This document shows positions 27,322 through 35,924 of a stretch of 48,765 nucleotides of DNA, in pieces. Origin of the DNA: an uncultured Methylococcaceae bacterium (GTDB taxonomy: Bacteria; Pseudomonadota; Gammaproteobacteria; Methylococcales; Methylococcaceae); contig CAIYXP010000283.1 in assembly GCA_903930145.1 (NCBI GenBank), forward strand, positions 1 through 48,765, read 5' to 3'. Made by a program: the position numbers and the translations under genes. The first letter of the stretch is position 1. The number at the start of each line of letters is the position of its first letter. The notes under the pieces are model-generated. The model searched no databases. It saw only the letters and a list, made by a program, of their open reading frames with translations, and was not told the origin of the DNA.

Positions 27322-28727
27322 ATGTGCGACATCGGCTTGCGGGGTTCACCCTGATTGAAATGATGGTGGTTCTCACCGTGATGGCAATCACCATGACCGT
27401 GCTATTGCAAGCCTCATCTGGACGGCAAGACCAAGTCCGCTATAATCAAACGGTGGAGCGCTACGACCGAATAAAGAAGGCCATCGTCGATGTCAGCAAC
27501 CTGAACGGCATTCCAATGGTCAGCGGGTTCGCTGCGGACATGGGGAGGTTGCCGATGAACTTACATGAACTGATGGAGCCACAACTCTGTCGGGCGGACA
27601 TCGCCAGCACAGATGAAGCAAACTGCGAGGGTGGCTGGCTTGCATTGGCCGCTTGGGGGGTCAAATCCATATGCGCAGACGGTTCGCCGCAGAATGGACA
27701 GCAGGCCACTTGCAGTATCTCTGTTTGCCCCGACGGGTCGCCGCAAAATGGCCTGCCTCCGACCTGCACCATCAACAATCCATCGCCTACCACTTTAGCA
27801 GTCTCATTGAATGCCGGCTGGCATGGGCCGTATTTTCAATCCACTCAAAACCCTTCCCATGTCGATATCTACAGCAAAGGGTCCGACGCCTTCACCGACG
27901 GATGGGGGAACGAAGGCTACAACACCGACAGGTCCTTTCCCGACCCTCGGCATAATTATGGTTGGTATTTGAATTGGTTGGGCAGCAGTGAAACCGGCTA
28001 TAACCCTCGTTGCGCACCCGCAGGCGTCGTGGTCAGTCGCGGCAATTGCCTGACCGTGTTCAGCTATGGCAATGGGTGTTTTAGGGACTCCTCGCTGTGC
28101 AAAGGCAACAACGCCGCGCCCGAAGCCTTGGATTTTACCTATCCACTATCGGCATCGCCACCCAACATCGGCATGGCCTATGACCCCAGCCTAAATTTGG
28201 CGATTACCCCGGACCTTTATCAAGTCTCTGTCTACGGCTTGACATTGCCCGCCGGTGGCCTGCCCGATTTGCCACCGCCCATGGTCAGGCCAAACGAATG
28301 GCAGGTGGACATCGGCAGCCCTAACACAGTCAATGTACTGATTGCACCCAAACTCTGTAAACCACTTGGAGCGACAGGAGTGACAGTAGAGGACTGCAGC
28401 GTAACTCCAGTACCACTGTGCTTGAACATCTACCATATTGCATCGGACGATCAACGCAACCCCGTGGCGGCTGTTGTCAGCAGTGGTGTCAGCAGCATTG
28501 GCCCACCGACGGTTCCTGCAACGATTCCAGAGAACGGCATGGCATTGCAGGTAAGTTTTGCATTTCCGTCGGGGACAGTCATCCCGGCGGGAAATGCTGC
28601 GATTAGTGTTCATGCCGGACCTTGCACGTCTCCGAATGGCACAAGCACTTTGACTTATCCGTCAACCGGTCGCCAAGCCGTGCCGGTCAAAATCCTGCCG
28701 GGCCGACCGCTTTCCCTCGCTTGGTGA
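27318..28727 (+). CDS. Large pseudopilin-like protein 2
   Basis: A 469-residue protein from the ATG at 27318 (ATGA overlap with the previous stop; a GTG 6 nt upstream is possible). The leader MNVRHRLAG is followed by FTLIEMMVVLTVMAITMTV with Glu5, the prepilin signature. The ectodomain of more than 430 residues is exceptional for the family. Around residues 119-155 there are two copies of a C(A/P)DGSPQNGxxxTC motif 18 residues apart. The C-terminal portion (about 330-469) is Pro/Val/Thr-rich and looks Ig- or fibronectin-like. I infer a minor pseudopilin at the tip or one with an adhesive head. The gene is followed by a miniature mobile element. Confidence 0.8.
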   Translation: MNVRHRLAGFTLIEMMVVLTVMAITMTVLLQASSGRQDQVRYNQTVERYDRIKKAIVDVSNLNGIPMVSGFAADMGRLPMNLHELMEPQLCRADIASTDEANCEGGWLALAAWGVKSICADGSPQNGQQATCSISVCPDGSPQNGLPPTCTINNPSPTTLAVSLNAGWHGPYFQSTQNPSHVDIYSKGSDAFTDGWGNEGYNTDRSFPDPRHNYGWYLNWLGSSETGYNPRCAPAGVVVSRGNCLTVFSYGNGCFRDSSLCKGNNAAPEALDFTYPLSASPPNIGMAYDPSLNLAITPDLYQVSVYGLTLPAGGLPDLPPPMVRPNEWQVDIGSPNTVNVLIAPKLCKPLGATGVTVEDCSVTPVPLCLNIYHIASDDQRNPVAAVVSSGVSSIGPPTVPATIPENGMALQVSFAFPSGTVIPAGNAAISVHAGPCTSPNGTSTLTYPSTGRQAVPVKILPGRPLSLAW

Positions 28728-28751
28728 AGCTATCGGCGGTTTACCCGATGG

Positions 28752-28954
28752 CAGCAATTTTTGGTAATGCCATTAAGTCAGCGTTAGTAGTTCCGCCTTT
28801 AGGCGGAAGCCAACCCCGAAAAGACCGGGTAAAGCCGGGACTACAAACGATTTTGACAGGCTAAAAATCCTTAGCTTAATGGCAGTGGTCCATGGCATGG
28901 ATTCCGGCATCCATGCCGGAATAACGGGGTTTAAATTCAAAATGGGAATTGCTA
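28752..28954. mobile_element. 203-bp miniature inverted-repeat element
   Basis: The left end CAGCAATT (28752) mirrors the right end AATTGCTA (28954), and the flanks ACCCGATGG / ACCCAATAG look like a decayed 9-bp target duplication. Inside are the hairpins TTCCGCCT-TT-AGGCGGAA (28791-28808), a GTAGTTCC...GGGACTAC frame (28787-28844), and ATTCCGGCATCCATGCCGGAAT (28901-28922). Its right part is closely similar to the element inside hsdM at 45567-45773. No ORF. Confidence 0.65.
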
Positions 28955-29142
28955 ACCCAATAGTGACCTGCGGGACCATCTGGTGAGTATGTCGCGGCTT
29001 AGCGTGATGCAAGGGGTGGAGTCACGAGTGACTGGCATCTTGCCGACACCCCATGACTATTGGGGGGTAAATTGGTTTTAAAATCTGCGGTTAATTACCG
29101 CCCATTCATTGAGAAACTAGGAGGCAAAGCAACCCTTATAGG

Positions 29143-29176
29143 TGTGTCATATAACACAACGCTGTGTCATATAACC
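29143..29176. promoter_or_regulatory. Tandem dyad operators upstream of the pseudopilin/secretion operon
   Basis: TGTGTCATATAACACA at 29143-29158 is followed exactly 20 bp on by TGTGTCATATAACC at 29163-29176, so both lie on one face of the helix. The dyad is nearly identical to the one at 6488-6503. They sit about 60-90 bp upstream of a candidate promoter, which suits an activator. Confidence 0.55.
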
Positions 29177-29232
29177 TATTTAATGGGGATAAAAAATAAG
29201 ACTTTCCATTTATTCCAATTTATATTAATTAC

Positions 29233-29262
29233 TTGCATATTAGGTACAGTATATGCTATATG
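29233..29262 (+). promoter_or_regulatory. Candidate sigma-70 promoter with extended -10
   Basis: TTGCAT (29233-29238) is followed after 18 bp by TATATG (29257-29262), preceded by TGC (extended -10). This is about 90 bp before the next start codon in an AT-rich stretch. The spacing and the AT-rich surroundings support it. Confidence 0.45.
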
Positions 29263-29355
29263 TTTTTAATAATAGTTAGTGAGAACTTTTTAGTATGCAA
29301 TGGATCATAGCCTGAGGCTTTCTGCTTACTTTGACCTATTAATTGGAGCAATACC

Positions 29356-30417
29356 ATGAACGAGAAAACATATTATTTCACGCCTACAACGTCTGCCTTG
29401 CAGCGCGGCCTGACCCTCATCGAATTAGCCGTCGTATTGGCTATTTTGGTCGCCCTGTCCACGCTGATGATTCCGTATGTTGGCAATTTTATCGGGAAAT
29501 CCGAGGTAGCCACCAGCAACTACAATTCAGCCGCCGTGTTGAATGCCATGCATCAGTATTATGCGCAATACGGTGTTTACCCTAACAATTTGGATTTGCT
29601 GTCGGACGGTAAGAAACCCGTGGCTTATTTGGATGACACCGTACAGGTTGGCCGGCCAGGATGGGTGAAGGCTGGTGCGTCTGGGGCGACCAGCACGAAC
29701 TTCGGGGTGATGCAAGACAATGGAGCGATGTCGGCCTCGATGGCCAAGGTGGGGGTGACGAAATATTTCTACCAGAAAGCAGGCACACCGACCCAAGACA
29801 CCGTCTCGGGCGAATGGTATATCAAAGATGACAAAACCGGGGCGCGTTTTGATGCCACTTACGGCTCTCAAGACACCAGCAATGCCGCCGGCGAGGGAGG
29901 GCAACCAAAACAAGGTTATGGGCTGAACGGCGAGGTGATTTTGTCAACCGGCCCCTATGGCACTCAACAGCGCGTGATGTGGGTGGCGGACAATTGCAGT
30001 GGGTACTGGGAGTTTGGCCATCCTGAGTGCCTTGCCAACATATTGGGTTACCGTAATTGCAAAATCGAACGGGGCGGGGTCTGCCCGGAATTGACCGATT
30101 CACAAGGTAACAAGGTTAGGCAAGGTGAACAGCATATGTTGATTTTGCTGGGCATCAACGCCAACAATGAGATGATCAACAAGACCATCGCCACCGCACC
30201 GGTGCATTTTCCTGAGAATAAATCCACCAACCCCTCATTGGTTTATAGCCGATTCCTAGCGGTGTTCGATGTGGACATGCGGGCCGATTGTTGGCTGGAT
30301 TCGATCGGCTGCGATCCCGCGAAACTGGTCGGTGTGGTGGTCGGCCCGGATGCCAACCGAGGCTGGCAGACCAGTACCACGGGTATGCAGCGTGCGCTCA
30401 AGCCAGCCACGGAATAA
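29356..30417 (+). CDS. Large pseudopilin-like protein 3
   Basis: A 353-residue protein; GGAG lies 8 nt before the ATG. An 18-residue leader ends in Gly, followed by LTLIELAVVLAILVALST with Glu5, the prepilin signature. The segment after the helix (ATSNYNSAAVLNAMHQYYAQYGVYP) matches the alpha-1C/loop region of GspG- or MSHA-like pilins, so this may be the major subunit, although the ectodomain is again oversized. A Cys-containing region follows (CSGYWEFGHPECLANILGYRNC). It has its own promoter region and a terminator-like hairpin after it. Confidence 0.82.
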   Translation: MNEKTYYFTPTTSALQRGLTLIELAVVLAILVALSTLMIPYVGNFIGKSEVATSNYNSAAVLNAMHQYYAQYGVYPNNLDLLSDGKKPVAYLDDTVQVGRPGWVKAGASGATSTNFGVMQDNGAMSASMAKVGVTKYFYQKAGTPTQDTVSGEWYIKDDKTGARFDATYGSQDTSNAAGEGGQPKQGYGLNGEVILSTGPYGTQQRVMWVADNCSGYWEFGHPECLANILGYRNCKIERGGVCPELTDSQGNKVRQGEQHMLILLGINANNEMINKTIATAPVHFPENKSTNPSLVYSRFLAVFDVDMRADCWLDSIGCDPAKLVGVVVGPDANRGWQTSTTGMQRALKPATE

Positions 30418-30514
30418 TTGTGAGGCAGTCCGGCAAACCCTAGCGTGATGTCCAATGGGTGAGGCGCTAGGTCAAACAGCTTGAGGCAAACGCCCGACTG
30501 AGGGGCAAAGGGAC

Positions 30515-30535
30515 AAGGGGCGCACTGCGCCCCTT
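30515..30535 (+). terminator. Hairpin terminator candidate after pseudopilin 3
   Basis: AAGGGGCG pairs with CGCCCCTT around the loop CACTG, followed by a weak GACTGTTGTT tail. The rest of the 30418-30678 gap shows no gene. Read-through into the secretion operon is possible. Confidence 0.5.
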
Positions 30536-30678
30536 GACTGTTGTTGAATGCTGATTGTCGGATACCGTCTGGCTTGGCATTTCACCAGATTAGGCGACAT
30601 AACCCAATCGTTAAGAGCGAACATTCTCAAGCCAGCAGTAAAGCTCTCATTCGTTTACCTCCGATAGGTTAAATTTCA

Positions 30679-32184
30679 TTGACGGATACTAAGGTTTCAT
30701 TGGCAGAGTCTGCAAAAGGCTTGCAGCAATTGATTCACCAAGCCAGCTTGCCCTTGGAGCAAGCAAGGCGTCTACTGCGTGGCAACCGTCCGGCGTTGAC
30801 ATTGCTTTGTTCGGTCAACAACCAGTTCGTCCGGGCTGAGGTGAATGACAAGGGTGAGCTATTGGGTGAACCGCAGCGATTGGCGGTCGAATACTACACC
30901 ATCACCGATCTGCCTTCGGCAATAACCACTGTATTGAAAAGCGACCAACCCCTAGGCCGGCAGCTTTGGCTACTCCACGACGCTTTGCCAAACCACACGG
31001 TTGAACTGCCTTCCGGGCAAGTGGCGGGGCTGAGTGATGAACAAATCAATCAGGCACTGCTGTTTGAACTGCAAGAACTCAGCGGTATCGTCACCACCAA
31101 CTTACAGTCTTCCCACGTATTGCTGGCTCAAGTGGAGGCCCAGAACCTGTACCTGCTTAGCCACGCCCCCAAAACCCTGATGGCGCAATTACGGCGTGTC
31201 GCCCGCGAATGCGGTTGCCGGTTTGCCGGCCTGATGCATCCAGGCGGTTTGCCCTATGGGATAATCCACGACAAACAGCCAAACGCTTGGGCCAGATTGG
31301 AGAGGTGGGCGGACGTGCTTATCGGCGTGAATGGGGATGGTCAAGGCCACTGTAAACTGTGGGCCATGCAGTCTGGCGCGAAACCGAAGCGGGTGCAGAG
31401 CGAGGTCGAGCGCTGGAGGCTGGCACTGGGCGACAAGATTCATTGGGAGTCGTTGGGGGAGGGCATGGCGATGGATTTCCTGCCGGAGCAAACGAGGGCA
31501 GTGAGCTTGGACCGGGATGACACGCTGGGCTTATGGCTGTCGGCTTGGGGGCGAACCCTGGCCGGCGGCAAACCCGCCCATCTACCGGCATTAGTCCCGC
31601 CCGATGATCCCAACCGTGAACGCTGGCTGATGGCGGCCGGTGCTTCGGTGGCGCTGGCACTCTGCTTATTGCATTTCGGCTGGCAGTATCGGCGCGAGCA
31701 TAGCTTGGAATCCGACAAGGTATTTTTGAAGGGAAGCGAATCCCAGATTCGAGGTTTGGAAACGGAAGTGGGGCGCTACCAGAAGCAACGCGATGAAATG
31801 GCAAAAAAACTTGAACCGGGCATGAGAGGGAGGGCCGCGGCGACCCCTGAGGTGCTCGCCGCGCTACGCCAGAGGTTGACGGCCCTATTGCGCGAAATTG
31901 CGGTCAATTCAACCGATGGTGTGGTCATTGAGGAGATTCGGACCAAGCCTGAGGCAACCATCGTCAAGGGTATCAGCCTAAACGCCGCCGAAGCCAACAA
32001 GCTGGCTTCGGCTTTGGAGGCGAGGCTGCGGGGTTTGGGCTGGCGCATCGAGCCACCCCGCAAGAAAGATTTGGCGCTGGACGCCGGGGGCGGGCCTTGG
32101 GAGTTTGAAATCCTGTTATCGGATGCCGGTTCGTCCGGCTACCCCAACGCCCCCAAGCCTCAAGCAACAACAGTCGCCAAGTGA
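30679..32184 (+). CDS. GspL / PilM-PilN-like inner-membrane assembly protein
   Basis: A 501-residue protein beginning at a TTG; no ATG is well placed, so the start is uncertain. The N-terminal roughly 300 residues look like a degenerate actin-like (PilM/GspL cytoplasmic) domain. A transmembrane helix lies at about 315-333 (WLMAAGASVALALCLLHFGW), then a coiled coil (about 340-380) and a ferredoxin-like periplasmic domain, as in GspL or a PilM-PilN fusion. Known role: it couples the cytoplasmic ATPase to the inner-membrane platform. The stop overlaps the next gene's GTG start. Confidence 0.75.
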   Translation: MTDTKVSLAESAKGLQQLIHQASLPLEQARRLLRGNRPALTLLCSVNNQFVRAEVNDKGELLGEPQRLAVEYYTITDLPSAITTVLKSDQPLGRQLWLLHDALPNHTVELPSGQVAGLSDEQINQALLFELQELSGIVTTNLQSSHVLLAQVEAQNLYLLSHAPKTLMAQLRRVARECGCRFAGLMHPGGLPYGIIHDKQPNAWARLERWADVLIGVNGDGQGHCKLWAMQSGAKPKRVQSEVERWRLALGDKIHWESLGEGMAMDFLPEQTRAVSLDRDDTLGLWLSAWGRTLAGGKPAHLPALVPPDDPNRERWLMAAGASVALALCLLHFGWQYRREHSLESDKVFLKGSESQIRGLETEVGRYQKQRDEMAKKLEPGMRGRAAATPEVLAALRQRLTALLREIAVNSTDGVVIEEIRTKPEATIVKGISLNAAEANKLASALEARLRGLGWRIEPPRKKDLALDAGGGPWEFEILLSDAGSSGYPNAPKPQATTVAK

Positions 32185-32810
32185 TTAAGCTCAACCCGCA
32201 GCAACGTAATAAACTTTTAATGCGCGTTTTCCCCGCGCTGTTGATACTGGTGGTATATTTTGTCTTCATAGGGCCCAAATTCACGGCCCAAGCCGAACGT
32301 GCCGAGAGGGAGGTTCAACAGATGAAGGACGCTTACCAGTTGGGGCAGGTAAAAATATCCAACTTGACCCAGCAGAAGGATCAACTGCTGGCTGAATTAG
32401 CAACATTGCGACAGTCTAGCGCCAAGCCCGAGGCCGAAGCAAATCGCCAACCCGGCTTTCTGGAACAGTCGGACTATGCCAGCCAAGCCATCAGCCGTTT
32501 GAATGAGAGCTTGGCAAACCATCGGCTGCGCGTCATCGAGGACGGCAGGCAGGCTTGGAGCGCTGCCAAGGATAGCTTACCGGTAACCGTGAACGAGTTG
32601 GGCAAACCCTCGCAACCATCCCTCCAAGACAAGGGTGGCGATGGCGGCTCTGCCCTCTGGCGGGTACGCTTCAGCGGCACTTACCCGGATGTTTACCGGG
32701 CTTTGGAAGACCTCGCCCGTGACGACTTGTCGATCATTCCGGTATCCTTGGAAATGGTTGCGCCGGACGGCGACGGAGACATGGAATGGATACTGCAAAT
32801 TTGGATTTAA
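32181..32810 (+). CDS. GspM / PilO-like inner-membrane protein
   Basis: A 209-residue bitopic protein with a GTG start inside GTGA, overlapping the previous stop. One transmembrane helix (about residues 15-31) is followed by a coiled coil (about 35-80) and a small ferredoxin-like domain (about 110-209; LWRVRFSGTYPDVYRALEDL). This is the PilO/GspM/MshJ architecture. It is expected to pair with the preceding GspL-like protein. Confidence 0.75.
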   Translation: MIKLNPQQRNKLLMRVFPALLILVVYFVFIGPKFTAQAERAEREVQQMKDAYQLGQVKISNLTQQKDQLLAELATLRQSSAKPEAEANRQPGFLEQSDYASQAISRLNESLANHRLRVIEDGRQAWSAAKDSLPVTVNELGKPSQPSLQDKGGDGGSALWRVRFSGTYPDVYRALEDLARDDLSIIPVSLEMVAPDGDGDMEWILQIWI

Positions 32811-34639
32811 ACCAAACCCTAACGATTAAAGATCGGTGTATAAGCATGAACCTAACCAGCCCAGACGGGCATTTACCGGCAACACCGCACACGGAAAGAC
32901 GGCTACACCAGCGCACCCCCGCCAGCGATGGCTGGATGGTGGAAATATTTCCGCCGGGAGGCGGCAAAGAAATGGAAGCAGATGTCATCAACCACTCGGC
33001 CGGCGGCATTGAGTTGCTGGTCAATAAAGGCGTTGCCGACTTACTTAATGTTGGCGACAGCGTGGTCTTGCGCATCCATAACCCTGACAAGACATTCTCC
33101 CGGCAATCCAGCATGAGCTGGGCGAGCAAAGAAGAAGGGGGGTTCTATTGCGGGTTCAACTTTATTGATGTCACACGCTTTGATCCCAAGGATCACGAAT
33201 TGCGCATATCCGAGATTCGCATTGACCCCGCCTGCGCATTGAAAATTCCCGCCTCGGTCGCCTTGCGGCGGCGTGTGCTGCCCTTCGCCCAAATGGATAA
33301 TATGATCCATGTCGCTTGCGAAGACAAGGACAACAGCGCCACGCTCGATACGGTCGAACGCCTGCTGAAAGCGGATGTGCAATTCTGGGAAGTGGATGCC
33401 ATCGAATTGAAGCAGATCTTGCGCCGTGTCTACGGGGACGGCCTGTTGACCACTCCGACCGGCACTCAGGGCGGGCAAGATGTCGCCGCAGTGGGCGACG
33501 AATTGCTCTACGCGGCTTATCTTCGGCAAGCCTCTGACATCCATATTGATCCCTGGCCTAAGAGTATGGTGGTCAGGTTCCGCGTCGATGGCAAGCTAGA
33601 ACTCCACAGCGAATTGCCGCCCGGGATGCAGATCGAATTGGTCAGCCGATTTAAAGTATTGGCAGGCATGGATATTGCCGAAAGACGAGCACCACAAGAC
33701 GGACGCTTCACCTTCTCCCCGCCTGGCCATAGCATCCAAATCGACATCCGCGCGGCAACCTTGCCGACCAAATACGGGGAGAGAATGACCTTGCGTCTAT
33801 TGGCGCTGCAAACCGAGTCATTGACCTTGGATCGGCTGGGCTTGGAGTCCACCTGTCGGCACTCCATCGAATCATTCCTACGGCGCAGCCAAGGCATGAT
33901 GATCCTCACTGGGCCGACAGGGAGCGGCAAAACCACCACGCTTTACGCCAGCATCCGCTTACTGCTGACCGAGCGCAACCTCAATGTAATGACCATCGAA
34001 GACCCGATTGAATACGCCATTGAAGGCGTCGCCCAGTGCGAAGTGGACGGCGCGGACAAGGTCAGCTTCGCCAAGGCGCTGCGCAGCATTTTGCGCCACG
34101 ACCCGGACGTGGTGATGATCGGCGAGATTCGCGACCGGGAAACTGCCGAAATCGCCATGAAAGCCGCCTTAACCGGACACTTAGTGTTGTCCACCCTGCA
34201 CACCAACTCGTCTGCGGCAACCGTTTCCCGTCTGCTGGATATTGGCCTTGAGCCTTACCTTGTGGCGGGCACCTTGCGCCTGGCCATTTCCCAGCGCCTG
34301 AGCCGCAAGCTGTGCCGACATTGCCGCATTCCAAGAGGCTTGACCGAAAGCGAGGCAAGCCTATTGAACCGCCCACATTTGGTAGGGCAGACCATCTATG
34401 AACCCGGCGGCTGCATTTATTGCGCCGGCCGCGGCTACAGTGGACGGATTGGCCTTTACGAGCTGTTGGAAATGAACGCGGCTTGGTCGCGTGAAATCGC
34501 CGAAGGCGCGGGCGAAAGCCGGTTGCAAGAAAATATGCGCGAGGCCGGGGTAAGCTTTCTTGAAGACGATGCGATTGCCAAATTGTTCAATGGTTCGATC
34601 TCCTTTGGCGACACCTTGCAAATCGTCAATTCATGGTGA
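32786..34639 (+). CDS. PilZ-domain GspE/PilB/MshE-type secretion ATPase
   Basis: A 617-residue protein. Residues about 38-130 are a PilZ domain: RLHQR (RxxxR) and NHSAGG ((D/N)xSxxG), the two c-di-GMP-binding signatures, are intact, and FYCGFNFIDV closes the domain. Residues about 150-215 match only the second half of the usual GspE N-terminal domain (ALKIPASVALRRRVLPFAQ). The T2SSE ATPase follows: Walker A GPTGSGKT at 376-383, Walker B with IGEIRD at 445-450, and two CxxC pairs (CRHC, CIYC) of the zinc-binding tail. GGAG before 32786 supports this start, within the previous gene; an ATG at 32846 is an alternative. It drives pseudopilus assembly. The PilZ fusion implies c-di-GMP control. Confidence 0.9.
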   Translation: MDTANLDLNQTLTIKDRCISMNLTSPDGHLPATPHTERRLHQRTPASDGWMVEIFPPGGGKEMEADVINHSAGGIELLVNKGVADLLNVGDSVVLRIHNPDKTFSRQSSMSWASKEEGGFYCGFNFIDVTRFDPKDHELRISEIRIDPACALKIPASVALRRRVLPFAQMDNMIHVACEDKDNSATLDTVERLLKADVQFWEVDAIELKQILRRVYGDGLLTTPTGTQGGQDVAAVGDELLYAAYLRQASDIHIDPWPKSMVVRFRVDGKLELHSELPPGMQIELVSRFKVLAGMDIAERRAPQDGRFTFSPPGHSIQIDIRAATLPTKYGERMTLRLLALQTESLTLDRLGLESTCRHSIESFLRRSQGMMILTGPTGSGKTTTLYASIRLLLTERNLNVMTIEDPIEYAIEGVAQCEVDGADKVSFAKALRSILRHDPDVVMIGEIRDRETAEIAMKAALTGHLVLSTLHTNSSAATVSRLLDIGLEPYLVAGTLRLAISQRLSRKLCRHCRIPRGLTESEASLLNRPHLVGQTIYEPGGCIYCAGRGYSGRIGLYELLEMNAAWSREIAEGAGESRLQENMREAGVSFLEDDAIAKLFNGSISFGDTLQIVNSW

Positions 34640-34709
34640 GGGCCGTCAACATCCGGCAGGTTCCCCGTCAACATGCCGATTGGTTTAACTTCGGGGGCTC
34701 ATCCTAACC

Positions 34710-35924
34710 GTGACTGAATTTCAATATACGGCCAGAAGCCAGTCAGGCGAGCAGATTGTCCAAAAACAGTCGGCGGAATCCCGCGAGGCGCTGATTCGAG
34801 AATTGCGCCAGCAAGGCTTGTTGGTGCTAGAGGTCAAGTTGGTGAAATCCAAGGCCGGGCGAAAGATAAGCCTGAACCCGTTGGAATACCTTTCGATCAA
34901 TTCACTTGATGTCGAGCGTTCGTTCTATCAATTGGCGGTGCTGCTGCGTAGCGGGTTGCCCATCTTGGAGGCACTGGAATTCATCCGCGATTTTTCACGG
35001 CCGGGCGTGCGCCGGGTATGGCAAACCATGGTTGAACGCATCAACGACGGCGACAGCCTAAGCGCCGCCATGGCAGAGCATAAGGTGTTCATGAACATGA
35101 CCTTGCAACTGGTGCGGGTCGGCGAAAGTTCCGGGCAACTCGACCATGTGCTGGAGCAAGCCTCCATCGCCATGGAACGTCGGCGGCTGAACCGCAAACA
35201 AGTCTTCGCGGCGTTAAGATACCCTGCTTTCATGATTTTGTTCGTCATCGGCATTATCGTGTTCATGATGAAAAAGCTGATCCCCGAACTGAAAAAATTC
35301 ATCAACACCATGGGCGGCAAGCTCCCGCCCATCACTCAGGCGTTGATTGATGTGTCTAATTGGTTTGAGAATTACGCCGGCATGTTGGCCTTGGGCATTG
35401 CCGCAACCGTGATTACGGTGATGCTACTGTACCAAGTGCGTCCAATACGCTTTCAAATGGACCGCTTTGTGCTGGGCTTGCCTGTGTTTGGACGCTTATT
35501 CCGGCTTTCCGGCACGACGACGCTGGCACAAAACCTCGGCATCCTCTTGCTGAGCGGGGTGCGCATATTGGATGCCTTGGTCACGATAGAGTCGCTCATC
35601 GGCAATCGGTTTCTCGCCAGCAAAGTCCGCTACGCAAGGGAGCGTGTCGCCCAAGGCTCCACCTTGGCAGATCCCCTGGCGGAAGACGATGTATTTATGC
35701 CGATGTTGACACGGATGATTCGGGTTGGCGAAAAATCGGGCAGGCTGGATGTCATCCTCCAAGAATTGGGGAAGCATTTCGAATTTGAACTCCAAGGCAT
35801 GATTGTATTCATGAGTAGTTTGATTGGGCCGGTGATGACCATTGTCGTGGGAGGCATCATCGGCTTTGTTTATGCGGCCTTTCTGGTGGCCATGTTTGCC
35901 GCCGGGTCTGGGTCGTCCAAATGA
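34710..35924 (+). CDS. GspF/PilC/MshG-type inner-membrane platform protein
   Basis: A 404-residue polytopic protein with a GTG start. Two T2SSF cytoplasmic helical domains (about 70-190 and 275-395) each contain the LRSGxPIL/LLSGVRIL and GExSGxLDxxL repeats. Transmembrane helices lie at about 170-190, 220-243 and 375-397. It is the platform on which the ATPase works. Its stop overlaps the next start as ATGA. Confidence 0.92.
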   Translation: MTEFQYTARSQSGEQIVQKQSAESREALIRELRQQGLLVLEVKLVKSKAGRKISLNPLEYLSINSLDVERSFYQLAVLLRSGLPILEALEFIRDFSRPGVRRVWQTMVERINDGDSLSAAMAEHKVFMNMTLQLVRVGESSGQLDHVLEQASIAMERRRLNRKQVFAALRYPAFMILFVIGIIVFMMKKLIPELKKFINTMGGKLPPITQALIDVSNWFENYAGMLALGIAATVITVMLLYQVRPIRFQMDRFVLGLPVFGRLFRLSGTTTLAQNLGILLLSGVRILDALVTIESLIGNRFLASKVRYARERVAQGSTLADPLAEDDVFMPMLTRMIRVGEKSGRLDVILQELGKHFEFELQGMIVFMSSLIGPVMTIVVGGIIGFVYAAFLVAMFAAGSGSSK

